Made by a program: the position numbers and the translations under genes. The notes beneath the pieces were generated by a model, which did not search any database, was not told where the DNA came from, and was given only the letters and a program-made list of their open reading frames with translations. Shown one piece after another: positions 20,697 through 30,166 of a stretch of 64,000 nucleotides of DNA. This DNA is from Saprospiraceae bacterium (lineage in GTDB: Bacteria; Bacteroidota; Bacteroidia; Chitinophagales; Saprospiraceae), in assembly GCA_020850225.1 (NCBI GenBank), contig JADZFD010000045.1, positions 62,001 to 126,000 on the forward strand, read 5' to 3'. The first letter of the stretch is position 1. Each line of letters opens with the position of its first letter.

Positions 20697-22010
20697 ATGT
20701 CAAATGTACAATCTACCATAAATTACAAGGTTAAAGACATTTCTTTGGCTGAATGGGGAAGAAAGGAAATTATGCTTGCGGAAGCAGAAATGCCGGGTCT
20801 GATGTCGATAAGACAGGAGTATGCCGGAAAAGCACCTTTAAAGGGTGCTAGAATAGCAGGATGTCTGCATATGACCATTCAAACTGCTGTTTTGATAGAA
20901 ACACTTAAGGACCTTGGAGCTGAAGTTTCCTGGTCATCCTGCAATATTTTCTCTACCCAAGACCATGCAGCTGCAGCAATAGCTGCGTCCGGAACACCTG
21001 TTTATGCATGGAAAGGAATGAACGAAGAAGAATTTGACTGGTGTATTGAACAGACATTATTTGCATTCAGCGATGGTCAGCCACTCAATATGATACTTGA
21101 TGATGGAGGTGACCTGACAAATATGGTTTTCGACAGATATCCTGAATTAGTTAATGGTATCAGAGGTCTGTCAGAAGAAACAACAACAGGTGTTCACCGT
21201 CTTTATGAAAGAGAAAAGAACGGTTCTCTCGTTTTACCTGCTATCAATGTCAATGACTCAGTAACAAAATCCAAGTTTGACAACAAATACGGATGTAAAG
21301 AGTCACTGGTAGACGCCTTAAGGAGAGCAACAGACCTTATGATGGCCGGAAAAGTTGCTGTAGTAGCTGGTTATGGTGATGTTGGCAAAGGTTCTGCAGC
21401 TTCATTGAGAGGAGCAGGTTGCAGGGTAATCGTAACCGAAATCGACCCTATATGTGCGTTACAGGCTGCTATGGATGGATTTGCAGTTAAAAAATTGGAT
21501 ACAGCACTTGAAGAAGCAACCATCATAGTTACCGCAACAGGAAATAAGAACATAGTCAGAGAGGAGCATTTCAGGAAAATGAAAGACAAATCCATAGTTT
21601 GTAATATTGGCCATTTTGATAATGAAATTGATATGGCATGGCTTAACAAAAACTATGGACATTCTAAAAATTCAATCAAACCGCAGGTTGATCTATACGA
21701 AATAGATGGAAAGGATATTATTGTACTGGCGGAAGGAAGACTGGTCAATCTGGGATGTGCAACAGGACATCCGTCATTTGTAATGTCCAATAGTTTTACC
21801 AACCAGGTACTTGCACAGTTGGAGTTATGGAATCATGCCGATCAGTATGAAAATAAGGTATATACACTTCCCAAACATCTGGATGAAAAGGTTGCCAAGT
21901 TGCATTTAGCTAAAATCGGTGTTGAATTAGAACAATTATCTCAGGAACAGGCAGATTATATCGGTGTAAAAGTTGAAGGTCCTTACAAACCGGATTATTA
22001 CAGATATTAA
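20697..22010 (+). CDS. ahcY: Adenosylhomocysteinase
   Basis: [55 protein letters not shown]-terminal KPDYYRY. Confidence 0.97.
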   Translation: MSNVQSTINYKVKDISLAEWGRKEIMLAEAEMPGLMSIRQEYAGKAPLKGARIAGCLHMTIQTAVLIETLKDLGAEVSWSSCNIFSTQDHAAAAIAASGTPVYAWKGMNEEEFDWCIEQTLFAFSDGQPLNMILDDGGDLTNMVFDRYPELVNGIRGLSEETTTGVHRLYEREKNGSLVLPAINVNDSVTKSKFDNKYGCKESLVDALRRATDLMMAGKVAVVAGYGDVGKGSAASLRGAGCRVIVTEIDPICALQAAMDGFAVKKLDTALEEATIIVTATGNKNIVREEHFRKMKDKSIVCNIGHFDNEIDMAWLNKNYGHSKNSIKPQVDLYEIDGKDIIVLAEGRLVNLGCATGHPSFVMSNSFTNQVLAQLELWNHADQYENKVYTLPKHLDEKVAKLHLAKIGVELEQLSQEQADYIGVKVEGPYKPDYYRY

Positions 22011-22050
22011 TTATAACCACCCCTGAATCAGAATCAGGTATAGAACAATT

Positions 22051-22087
22051 AATGGTATGCTTTCTGTAAACAAGCATACCATTTTTT
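22051..22087 (+). terminator. Intrinsic terminator downstream of ahcY
   Basis: aatggtatgctt-tctgtaaac-aagcataccattttttg. Confidence 0.75.
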
Positions 22088-22147
22088 GTTTTCATTATTA
22101 TCAATAGTATTACACCTATTTCGATTTCTAATACGAATTTTATTTAT

Positions 22148-22275
22148 AAAATAGACCAAAGATTCAGTAATAAAGATTTCGAAGATCAAGGCAAAAAGCA
22201 CAGACATAGCGGTAGCTATGGCGAGCATTTTTAACGCAGAGATTTGGAATGTTTATATGAAGATTGGTCTATTTT
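22148..22275 (+). repeat. Copy A of an intergenic ~128 bp imperfect-palindrome (MITE/REP-like) repeat
   Basis: Perfect 12-bp terminal inverted repeats AAAATAGACCAA (22148-22159) / TTGGTCTATTTT (22264-22275); central hairpin catagc-ggta-gctatg; core 22185-22210 shared with 6229-6254 (opposite strand). Confidence 0.7.
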
Positions 22276-22334
22276 GTATGTAAAGATCGTATAAATTGGT
22301 AGTGTGACTTATGATTATTATTGGATATAAATCC

Positions 22335-22342
22335 TAACTTTG
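22335..22342 (+). promoter_or_regulatory. -7 element candidate (TAACTTTG) upstream of a lipoprotein gene
   Basis: TAnnTTTG match about 35 nt upstream of ATG. Confidence 0.35.
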
Positions 22343-22376
22343 CATTTTGCATCAAAAATTGTAATACAGAAATTAT

Positions 22377-23006
22377 ATGAAAATAGTATTAGAAAAATCC
22401 GGAATCATGTATACATTAATTTTATTACTGGCATTTATTTCCTGTAAAAATGAACACAATAGCACAGAAATAACCACCGATGAAACTACAGAAGTAGTAC
22501 AGGAGGATGCTATAAAAGATAATATATTAGAAAATGGTGAGTTGATTATTCCGGATCCGTGTACTTTAGTCACTGATGATGACATAAAGAAGTTGTTTAA
22601 TGTTCAATCGAAGGTTGCACACGTTGATATTTCATCAGGACTCAAACCCAATACGAAAACCTGTAATTTTTACTGGGATGTAAATGGCAACAGAACAGGT
22701 ATTATCCTTCAGATTCAGGCGCATACCCAAGATAGTGAACTTAATATGTCACCTGATACCTATGTTCAGGATTTAGTAAATAGAGGCATGGAAATCAGAG
22801 GTATATCTGAGCGGATTCCGTACATCAGCTTTGATGCTGCTGGTAAATCCGGTGCATATTCCTTTCAACAAGGGAGATACTTTTGGGCTGCTAACGAAAA
22901 ATATTCATTTATGTTGGTACTTCAGATACTAAATGCTGAGGAAAAAAGCATAACTAAATCTGTTCAGGGACTGACAGAAATCTTAAAAGAAGCTGTACAA
23001 AAATAA
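22377..23006 (+). CDS. Predicted lipoprotein of unknown function
   Basis: Signal peptide with lipobox LLLAFISCK; alternative start MYTLILLL at 22407; no recognised domain. Confidence 0.6.
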   Translation: MKIVLEKSGIMYTLILLLAFISCKNEHNSTEITTDETTEVVQEDAIKDNILENGELIIPDPCTLVTDDDIKKLFNVQSKVAHVDISSGLKPNTKTCNFYWDVNGNRTGIILQIQAHTQDSELNMSPDTYVQDLVNRGMEIRGISERIPYISFDAAGKSGAYSFQQGRYFWAANEKYSFMLVLQILNAEEKSITKSVQGLTEILKEAVQK

Positions 23007-23190
23007 CTTATACGTCAAGGTTAATCAATATTTTCGATTATTGAAAATAGAGTTTATTCATATTTTATAAATTGGTCATACAGATTGTGCTCATATAGAT
23101 ATAAGTCTGAATGATTCATGTATACTATATATTAAGTCAGAACAGGGCTTGGTCAGCTATATGATAAATCCTTAAACCATATAATAAAAA

Positions 23191-23217
23191 AAGCCCGGAA
23201 ATGTATTTTCCGGGCTT
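23191..23217 (-). terminator. Intrinsic terminator downstream of tRNA-Asn
   Basis: aagcccggaaa-tgtat-tttccgggctt; minus-strand T-run follows. Confidence 0.8.
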
Positions 23218-23220
23218 ATG

Positions 23221-23294
23221 CGCCCCCTCCAGGACTTGAACCTGGGACCTGCGGATTAACAGTCCGTCGCTCTAACCGACTGAGCTAAGGGGGC
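23221..23294 (-). tRNA. tRNA-Asn (anticodon GTT)
   Basis: Minus strand GCCCCCTTAGCTCAGTCGGTTAGAGCGACGGACTGTTAATCCGCAGGTCCCAGGTTCAAGTCCTGGAGGGGGCG: full cloverleaf, anticodon loop CTGTTAA, GGTTCAAGTCC T-arm. Confidence 0.97.
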
Positions 23295-23345
23295 TTTTTA
23301 AGATTGAGATTGAGTTATAATCTTTTGTTCCTTTCAAAAGCGATG

Positions 23346-23376
23346 CAAAAATATACCTTATATCTTAATTACACAA
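23346..23376 (-). promoter_or_regulatory. Bacteroidetes-type promoter for tRNA-Asn (TTG -N20- TATTTTTG)
   Basis: Minus strand: TTG at 23376-23374, 20-nt spacer, TATTTTTG at 23353-23346, about 50 nt upstream of the tRNA. Confidence 0.6.
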
Positions 23377-23486
23377 TTTATTTCAATCTTTTTTTTTTAA
23401 AACAGAGTATAGAAACCCATAATTTATTAACATAAGAATATAATAGGTTGAAAGCTATATAGATATATAACTCATTTTATATAAAA

Positions 23487-24296
23487 TCAATTATATTTTT
23501 TTCCTAATTCAACGGTCAGGTAGAAATTAATAAAATAGGGTTTTGAAGAAACTGCCGGTGTTTCGACCATAATTGGAATTTTTTTAATATACAAATCACC
23601 CATAATACCCAATTCTATATTTTTGGTGTATTGGTCCATACTCCCTATAGAGAAAAAAAGTCCTAATTTTCCCTGAATTCCCGGAACAATACTTATTTCA
23701 CTCCAACCTTTACCACCACTGGCTCCACTAAATATTGAGTTAAAATCCAAAAATTTATCTGCATTTTCCAGGGAATATTTTTCTGTTCGTAGTTCGTTAT
23801 AATATCTGCCATTTTCTTCATAATTATATACCAATTCCAGATAATAAGGTCTGAGTACACCTAATGAGAATCCGCCTTCATAATTATAACCAACAGAAAC
23901 CCCTTGTCTTCTTGCTTTATCTGTAAGTAGAATTTTGGTGCCTTTTCCTGCTCTTACATTATAGAAATAGTGCTGTTTACCAAATTTGAACGATTGAGAA
24001 ACTTTATTGAAGGAGATTGGAATATTACGATTTTGATTTTGCTCTCTGGCATCTTTCAGAAAGCCTGCTTCAATATGGTAATATGTCGTTTTGTAATAAG
24101 TCCGTATTTTACCCTTATTGTAAGCTATGGAAAAGCCATTGGTGTGTAACGTGGCCATACCTGTTGTTTCATATCTGTAGATAATGCCTTTCCAATCATT
24201 ATTTACGTTTTTTGGTTGAAAAGAAACCTGAGACATTACAGGATAAGTTGTAATGGTGAAATACAGTACTACTAATAATGTCCATCGAAGTATCAT
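23487..24296 (-). CDS. Secreted/outer-membrane hypothetical protein
   Basis: Signal-peptide-like N-terminus (LLVVLYFTITTYPVMSQ), beta-rich aromatic composition. Confidence 0.5.
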   Translation of the reverse strand: MILRWTLLVVLYFTITTYPVMSQVSFQPKNVNNDWKGIIYRYETTGMATLHTNGFSIAYNKGKIRTYYKTTYYHIEAGFLKDAREQNQNRNIPISFNKVSQSFKFGKQHYFYNVRAGKGTKILLTDKARRQGVSVGYNYEGGFSLGVLRPYYLELVYNYEENGRYYNELRTEKYSLENADKFLDFNSIFSGASGGKGWSEISIVPGIQGKLGLFFSIGSMDQYTKNIELGIMGDLYIKKIPIMVETPAVSSKPYFINFYLTVELGKKYN

Positions 24297-24439
24297 AATC
24301 TCAATGCATACATAGGTTTATAATCAACAAAATTATAATAATTTTGTCTTAATGGTTAAGATTAACACTTAAATTATGTCTTATCATCGTAAATTTACCC
24401 AAATAAGAGTTAGTAATTGATTTCAGGTAAAAGTGAATA

Positions 24440-25741
24440 ATGATTCAAATAGTTACAGACATTCATTCATCCCGTCTGATTTATGTTTTGGATTTTGTTT
24501 TTAATCAGGTATTAAAAACGGGTTATCAGGTGTGCAAAGCTGAAGAAATTCATCCTGAAAACCCTGTAATCAATTATACAGGAGTATCCCATAATACTTT
24601 ATCTTTCAGACCGTCCAAAATAATGTCAGATAGCCACTGCGTCCGACCTGAGGATATGGATTCAATAGTTGATGATCTTAAACGCTGGATATCAGAATGT
24701 AAATTATCACATGAAACCGATATATTCGGTATAATATTTTGTTATTTAAGCAGGTATGAAGAATATTTGGAAAAACCAATCAATCCCGGCAAACGGTTTT
24801 TAGCAACATCAAGTTTGTTTTATCATTTATCACCTGAAGAACCTGTAGTGGATAAACTTATCCATGAATTAAAAGGCCTGATACAAGATCGATATCACAG
24901 TTACACTTTTTCCAGCTATACATGTACTGAAGTTCAGTCTACAATAGATATTGATCAGGCATGGGCACATCAGTACAAGGGATGGAGAAACATATTAACA
25001 CTTTTCAAAGCATTGTTTAAAGGTGATTTTTCAAGGATCAATACAATATTCAATGTGTTAATAAAAAAAGAAAAAGATCCTTTTGATACCTATGACTATA
25101 TTATCAACCTTCACAAATCAGTTGGATTATTACCCGTTTTCTTCATACTGCTATCGGACAAACTTACCATAATTGACAGAAATCACCATCCTGATAATCA
25201 ACAATTTAAAAAGTTAATTAAAAAACTGTCAGAAAAACATCCTACAGGCATTCATCCTTCCTACCATTCTCATAAAAGTATTGAAATACTCAGGAAAGAG
25301 ATACGGACATTAGAAGATATCACATCAAAAAAGGTAACCTGTTCCCGTCAACACTTCCTGATGATGCAGCTACCGGATACCTATCGCAATTTATTGTCAT
25401 TGGGCATAACTGATGATTTTACGATGGGTTTTCCTGATAGGACAGGGTTTCGTGCCGGAACAGGTAATTCATTTCTATGGTATGATCTATTGAATGAAAC
25501 CACGACGACACTAATGATTCATCCTTTTCAGGTAATGGATGTCACTTTATTAAGATACATGAAACTCACTCCGGATAAGGCAAAATTGAAAATTCAAAAA
25601 TTAAGAGCTACAGCAATCAAATATAATATTCCGTTTCCAATATTATGGCATAATAGCTCCCTTGTTGAATCGGGAGAATGGAAGGGATGGAGAAAAGTGT
25701 ATGAAAGCGCTATTCAACCCTTGAAAATTAATAAGCATTAA
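24440..25741 (+). CDS. Polysaccharide deacetylase-like family protein (Bacteroidetes DUF7033-type)
   Basis: FGIIFCYLSRYEEYL, PTGIHPSYHSH, VTCSRQHFLMMQLPDTYRNLLSLGITDDFTMGFPDRTGFRAGT. Confidence 0.7.
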   Translation: MIQIVTDIHSSRLIYVLDFVFNQVLKTGYQVCKAEEIHPENPVINYTGVSHNTLSFRPSKIMSDSHCVRPEDMDSIVDDLKRWISECKLSHETDIFGIIFCYLSRYEEYLEKPINPGKRFLATSSLFYHLSPEEPVVDKLIHELKGLIQDRYHSYTFSSYTCTEVQSTIDIDQAWAHQYKGWRNILTLFKALFKGDFSRINTIFNVLIKKEKDPFDTYDYIINLHKSVGLLPVFFILLSDKLTIIDRNHHPDNQQFKKLIKKLSEKHPTGIHPSYHSHKSIEILRKEIRTLEDITSKKVTCSRQHFLMMQLPDTYRNLLSLGITDDFTMGFPDRTGFRAGTGNSFLWYDLLNETTTTLMIHPFQVMDVTLLRYMKLTPDKAKLKIQKLRATAIKYNIPFPILWHNSSLVESGEWKGWRKVYESAIQPLKINKH

Positions 25742-25776
25742 ATGATCATAAATCAGAGATGAATAAAAAGATACTT

Positions 25777-26472
25777 TTATTTTTGGAGTTGAGCCTTTTC
25801 GGCTATGTCTTTCCGGTCACCGAAATCAAGAATAGTCTTTAAATCCTTGATATTTAAAAGTATCAGAATGATACTGCCTGCAAGAGCAAAATATAACAAA
25901 ATGTCTGGTATAAATATTTCGAGCACCAGAAAAATACAAATAAGGATGCGCAATTCTGTAGGACCCATTATTCCGCTGTCTATTGTATATGCATCGGTAA
26001 TTCGGTAGCGCAGTAAGGCATTGATCATAGCCCACCCGTATGCAAAGATAAAAACGAATGCTGCCCATTGCCAATGCGTAAAGAAAAAGTAAAATCCAAA
26101 ACCAATGATGCCAATTGAAATCCAATCCACAGAAATATCCAGAGCCCAGCCATACCATTTACGGGGTATGTTCCGCCAGTAGGCAATCCTGCCATCCAGA
26201 GAATCACCAAACCATTGAATAGCAAATCCCGCTATACTTATTATAAGAAACCACTTGTTTTCGCGGGCAAACCATAATCCTGAAGCGACAATTATACTTC
26301 CTGCAAAGCCAATAGCTGTGAGTAAATTAGGTGTAATCCACTGAGGTAAAATACCACAAAGGAAGGTTATCGTCTTTTGTTCGGCACTTTTGAGGATATT
26401 ATACCTTTTTCTGCCACTATTAATGTTGTGAACTGTTGTGTCGATTGGATATATGGTTTTATGCTGAATGAA
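25777..26472 (-). CDS. CDP-alcohol phosphatidyltransferase family protein; start codon unresolved
   Basis: The track ORF (25777-26130, GTG start) omits the upstream in-frame region FIQHKTIYPIDTTVHNINSGRKRYNILKSAEQKTITFLCGILPQWITPNLLTAIGFAGSIIVASGLWFARENKWFLIISIAGFAIQWFGDSLDGRIAYWRNIPRKWYGWALDISVD, which holds the DG..A........G...D...D motif. Confidence 0.75.
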   Translation of the reverse strand, partial: FIQHKTIYPIDTTVHNINSGRKRYNILKSAEQKTITFLCGILPQWITPNLLTAIGFAGSIIVASGLWFARENKWFLIISIAGFAIQWFGDSLDGRIAYWRNIPRKWYGWALDISVDWISIGIIGFGFYFFFTHWQWAAFVFIFAYGWAMINALLRYRITDAYTIDSGIMGPTELRILICIFLVLEIFIPDILLYFALAGSIILILLNIKDLKTILDFGDRKDIAEKAQLQK

Positions 26473-26510
26473 TCAAATACTCAATATTAACACCAAAACT
26501 ATACTAAAAG

Positions 26511-27221
26511 TTAATTAACCAGAGTACCAATTTTTGCTCCTTCAGCTATTTTGACCAGATTGCCAGGATTGTTAATATTAAAAACAATAATAGGAACATT
26601 GTTTTCCTGACAAAGGGTAAAGGCGGTCATATCCATAACAGACAATCCCATGTTGATAACATTGCTGAATGAAATATGGTCAAATTTGACTGCATTTACA
26701 TTTTTTTCAGGATCGCTGTCGTAGATACCATCTACACGTGTACCCTTCAAAATCACATCTGCATTAATTTCATTGGCTCTGAGTGCCGCAGCAGAATCGG
26801 TAGTAAAATATGGCGATCCGGTACCGGCAGAAAAAATCAGCACACGGCCTTTTTCAAGATGCCTGATTGCTCTCCTACGAATATAGGGTTCAGCAATTTC
26901 CCTCATTTCAATAGCCGTAATCAGCCTTGTGTATACGCCATGTGTTTCAAGAACACTCTGTAAGGCCATACCGTTTATGCAGGTGGCGAGCATACCCATA
27001 TAATCGCCTGTTACACGTTCGATACCCGAAGGTTCTGCGCTGAGTCCTCTGTATATATTGCCACCACCAATAACGATGGCTACTTCAGCTTTTGCAGCTA
27101 CGAGCTCCTTAATCTGTACTGCATAATAATTGAGCATGTCAGCTGAAATACCAAATTTCTGATTTCCCATCAGGGATTCACCGCTAAGTTTGAGAAGGAT
27201 TCTTTTATATTTCAGAGGCAT
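26511..27221 (-). CDS. pyrH: UMP kinase
   Basis: [57 protein letters not shown]. Confidence 0.96.
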   Translation of the reverse strand: MPLKYKRILLKLSGESLMGNQKFGISADMLNYYAVQIKELVAAKAEVAIVIGGGNIYRGLSAEPSGIERVTGDYMGMLATCINGMALQSVLETHGVYTRLITAIEMREIAEPYIRRRAIRHLEKGRVLIFSAGTGSPYFTTDSAAALRANEINADVILKGTRVDGIYDSDPEKNVNAVKFDHISFSNVINMGLSVMDMTAFTLCQENNVPIIVFNINNPGNLVKIAEGAKIGTLVN

Positions 27222-27270
27222 AAGATTAAGGTTAAGATATTAAAAAGAATTTGTTTGGATTTTGAACAAA

Positions 27271-27302
27271 AAAAAAAGAGCGATACAAGTAACGCTCTTT
27301 TA
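27271..27302 (-). terminator. Terminator-like hairpin between tsf and pyrH
   Basis: aaagagcg-atacaagtaa-cgctcttt flanked by A/T tracts. Confidence 0.6.
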
Positions 27303-27311
27303 ATAAATGTT

Positions 27312-28148
27312 TTATGCTAAGCTAACATGTTTGAACCCTGTTGCCGTTAATTGAGGATCCATCGATTTCAAATATTCAGCAACGCTGATTTTTCCATCTT
27401 TAACATAGACCTGATTTAACAGTGTATTGTCTTTGAAGAACTTATTGAGTTTACCAACTGCTATTTTTTCCAGCATTTCTTCCGGCTTTCCTTCGCCTCT
27501 TGCGATTTCCTTACCTATTTCAATTTCCTTATTGATTGTTTCCTGGTCAACACCATCTTTATCCAATGCAATAGGCTTCATGGCAGCAACCTGCATGGCA
27601 ACGTCTCTACCTGCATCTACAAATTTACTATCTGCAAGATTTAAACCTACGACGACACCTGCTTTATTTCCCATATGGATATATGCAGCAACCAACGGAG
27701 CTTCAATTTTTTCGTACTCTGTTAATTCTATTTTTTCTCCAATTCTTGCTACCTGGTCAGTAATGATGGCGCCTATAGTAGAACCATTCATCTCTGTATT
27801 CAACAGACTTTCAAGATTTTCAGGAAAGTTGTTAAGGGCTGTCTGTGCTATTTCGTTTGTAAAACTAACAAAATCTTCATTTTTGGAGACAAAGTCAGTT
27901 TCACAACTTAATCTAACAACGATTCCTTTATTGTTTTTGTCATTTACCAATGCGACAACTACACCTTCCTTAGCCTCTCTGTCTGCTCTTTTTTCAGACA
28001 TTTTCTGACCGCGAAGTCTGAGTAGTTCTATTGCTTTATCGAAGTCACCATTGGCTTCTGTGAGTGCTTTCTTACAGTCGATCATACCTACACCTGTTTG
28101 ATCTCTTAATTCTTTTACCAATGCTGCTGATATTACTAAATCACTCAT
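27312..28148 (-). CDS. tsf: Elongation factor Ts
   Basis: LVKELRDQTGVGMIDCKKALTEANGDFDKAIELLR, VVRLSCETDFVSKNEDF. Confidence 0.96.
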   Translation of the reverse strand: MSDLVISAALVKELRDQTGVGMIDCKKALTEANGDFDKAIELLRLRGQKMSEKRADREAKEGVVVALVNDKNNKGIVVRLSCETDFVSKNEDFVSFTNEIAQTALNNFPENLESLLNTEMNGSTIGAIITDQVARIGEKIELTEYEKIEAPLVAAYIHMGNKAGVVVGLNLADSKFVDAGRDVAMQVAAMKPIALDKDGVDQETINKEIEIGKEIARGEGKPEEMLEKIAVGKLNKFFKDNTLLNQVYVKDGKISVAEYLKSMDPQLTATGFKHVSLA

Positions 28149-28190
28149 TATATATTATTCTTAATTTATGTTTATTTATAAAATATTTTA

Positions 28191-28904
28191 TTAATCTTCT
28201 TTGGTATCCTGCTTGGATAGTCTTCTTTCTTCCAAACCTTCCTTGATTGAACCTATAATAAAGTCGGTAATCAACTTAACTGATTTGGAAGCATCATCAT
28301 TGGCAGGAATTGCAAAATCAACTTTATTGGGATCAGAGTTGGTGTCTACCATAGCAAAAGTCTTCATACCCAATCTTTTTGCCTCTGACAAAGCTATATG
28401 TTCATGATGTATGTCAACCATAAATACTGCACTTGGCAATCTGTTCAGGTTAGCCACACCACCCAATACTCTTTCCAGTTTCTCCTTCTCACGCTGGAGG
28501 GTTAAACGTTCTTTTTTGGTGATAGAGATAGCAGGGTCATGAAGCATTTTTTCAATGTTGTTCATTTTCTTTACAGACTTACGGATTGTAGAGAAGTTAG
28601 TCATCATACCTCCCAACCATCTTTCAGTAACATAAGGCATTTCAGCACTTCTTGCTGCCTGAGCCACTATATCTTTAGCTTGTTTTTTAGTAGCAACAAA
28701 AAGTATCTTTTTTCCTGATTTAGCCATTTGTTTCATCGCATAGGCAGCTCTGTCCAGGCATTCGGAAGTTCTGTTTAAGTCGATGATGTGAATACCTTTT
28801 CTTTCCATGAATATGTAAGGAAGCATTTTTGGATTCCATTTTCTTTTTAAATGGCCATAGTGTACACCAGCTTCTAACATTTCATTATGTGTCGGCTTAT
28901 TCAT
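28191..28904 (-). CDS. rpsB: 30S ribosomal protein S2
   Basis: MLEAGVHYGHLKRKWNPKMLPYIF, TERWLGGMMTNFSTIRKSV, DTNSDPNKVDFAIPANDDA. Confidence 0.97.
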   Translation of the reverse strand: MNKPTHNEMLEAGVHYGHLKRKWNPKMLPYIFMERKGIHIIDLNRTSECLDRAAYAMKQMAKSGKKILFVATKKQAKDIVAQAARSAEMPYVTERWLGGMMTNFSTIRKSVKKMNNIEKMLHDPAISITKKERLTLQREKEKLERVLGGVANLNRLPSAVFMVDIHHEHIALSEAKRLGMKTFAMVDTNSDPNKVDFAIPANDDASKSVKLITDFIIGSIKEGLEERRLSKQDTKED

Positions 28905-28954
28905 TATATTTATATTTTTTCTTTAGAATTAATAAAAAAAGTAATAATAAAAAA

Positions 28955-29341
28955 TTAACGCTTAGAGAACTGGAAGCTCTTTCTTGCTTTAGGTTTACCG
29001 AATTTCTTCCTTTCAACCTCTCTGGCATCTCTTGTAAGATACTTTTTCTCTTTAAGTGGTTTTTTATTGTCTTCGCTGATTTTAACCAATGATCGGGAAA
29101 TTCCCATTCTTATGGCTTCTGCCTGACCTTTAAAACCTCCACCTGATACATTAATTTTTATGTCATACTGACCTTCAACACCTGTTGTTTTAAGTGGCTC
29201 CAAAACAGTAGCCTGTGTCATAGGCATCGGAAAGTATTCCTTTAATTCTTTACCGTTGATAATTATCTGGCCGCTACCATTAGTTACATAAATTCTCGCT
29301 GTGGAAGACTTTCTTCTTCCTATGCTGTTTATCATTTCCAT
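28955..29341 (-). CDS. rpsI: 30S ribosomal protein S9
   Basis: IGRRKSSTARIYV, NVSGGGFKGQAEAIRMGISRSL, C-terminal KARKSFQFSKR. Confidence 0.97.
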   Translation of the reverse strand: MEMINSIGRRKSSTARIYVTNGSGQIIINGKELKEYFPMPMTQATVLEPLKTTGVEGQYDIKINVSGGGFKGQAEAIRMGISRSLVKISEDNKKPLKEKKYLTRDAREVERKKFGKPKARKSFQFSKR

Positions 29342-29347
29342 ATGATG

Positions 29348-29791
29348 TTAAAATTTAAAAGGTTCAGGTTTTTGAGCAGCATGTGGGTGCGTTGTACCTG
29401 TGTATAAAAATAATTTCTTAATCTGTGCTTTACCTAATTTAGTTTTAGGTAACATACCTTTGACAGCAAGTTCAAGTACCATTTCTGGTCTTTTATCAAG
29501 CATTTCTTTTGCTGTTCTTCTTTTCAACCCTCCCGGATATCCTGAATATCGCTGATATTCCTTGTCATCCAGTTTGGAGCCGGTAAATCTGACCTTGTCT
29601 GCATTCAGCACGATTACATAATCACCAGTGTCAGCATGTGGTGTGAAATCGGGTTTGTTTTTCCCACGAAGTACGGAAGCTATACGGGTAGCTAATCTTC
29701 CTACTATTTCTCCTTCAGCATCTATAACATACCACTTTGGTTTGGCTGTAGATGCATTTGCAGATATGGTTTTGTAACTTAGTGTATCCAC
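29348..29791 (-). CDS. rplM: 50S ribosomal protein L13
   Basis: WYVIDAEGEIVGRLATRIASVLRGKNKPDFTPHADTGDYVIVLNADKVRFTG. Confidence 0.97.
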   Translation of the reverse strand: MDTLSYKTISANASTAKPKWYVIDAEGEIVGRLATRIASVLRGKNKPDFTPHADTGDYVIVLNADKVRFTGSKLDDKEYQRYSGYPGGLKRRTAKEMLDKRPEMVLELAVKGMLPKTKLGKAQIKKLFLYTGTTHPHAAQKPEPFKF

Positions 29792-29852
29792 TTTTTAAAA
29801 TTTTTCTTATTTATAAATTATTGTCTGCACTTCCATATGCTGAAAGCGGGCG

Positions 29853-29860
29853 CAAAGGTA
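29853..29860 (-). promoter_or_regulatory. -7 element candidate (TACCTTTG) upstream of the rplM cluster
   Basis: Minus strand TACCTTTGCGCCCGC, about 60 nt upstream of rplM ATG. Confidence 0.45.
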
Positions 29861-30166
29861 AATGTATTAATACAGAAAAAAAAGCGTTTATCAAAAAAAA
29901 ATAAAAAATATTTGCATAACCTGTTGAATAACAGTTAAAAAATGACACATTTGAAAAATTACCTTATTTTTAGTTAGTAATTATCTGTTTTTAATGTTAA
30001 TATTGATAAATACCATTGTTTCATAATCACATTAATATATAAAGTCTTAGTAATAAATGATATGAGGTGTAAATTATTTAAATATATTTTTGTAATATAT
30101 ATATTTATGATTATTTTTGCGGCATTGTAATCTTTAATTTAAGATAATATTTTAAAACCATAACTT

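Noticed and set aside
25777-26225. Frameshifted pseudogene in the CDP-alcohol phosphatidyltransferase region (three overlapping ORFs)
   Set aside because: One frame is continuously open across the whole domain; the other two are overlapping alternative frames. Only the start codon is unresolved.
27427-28008. 193-aa plus-strand ORF opposite tsf
   Set aside because: Antisense to EF-Ts; Ser/Ile/Leu-rich low-complexity translation typical of shadow frames.
29793-29860. Ribosomal-protein leader RNA upstream of rplM
   Set aside because: The leader would be only ~50 nt and only a weak hairpin (ctttc...ggaag) is visible; insufficient without covariance analysis.
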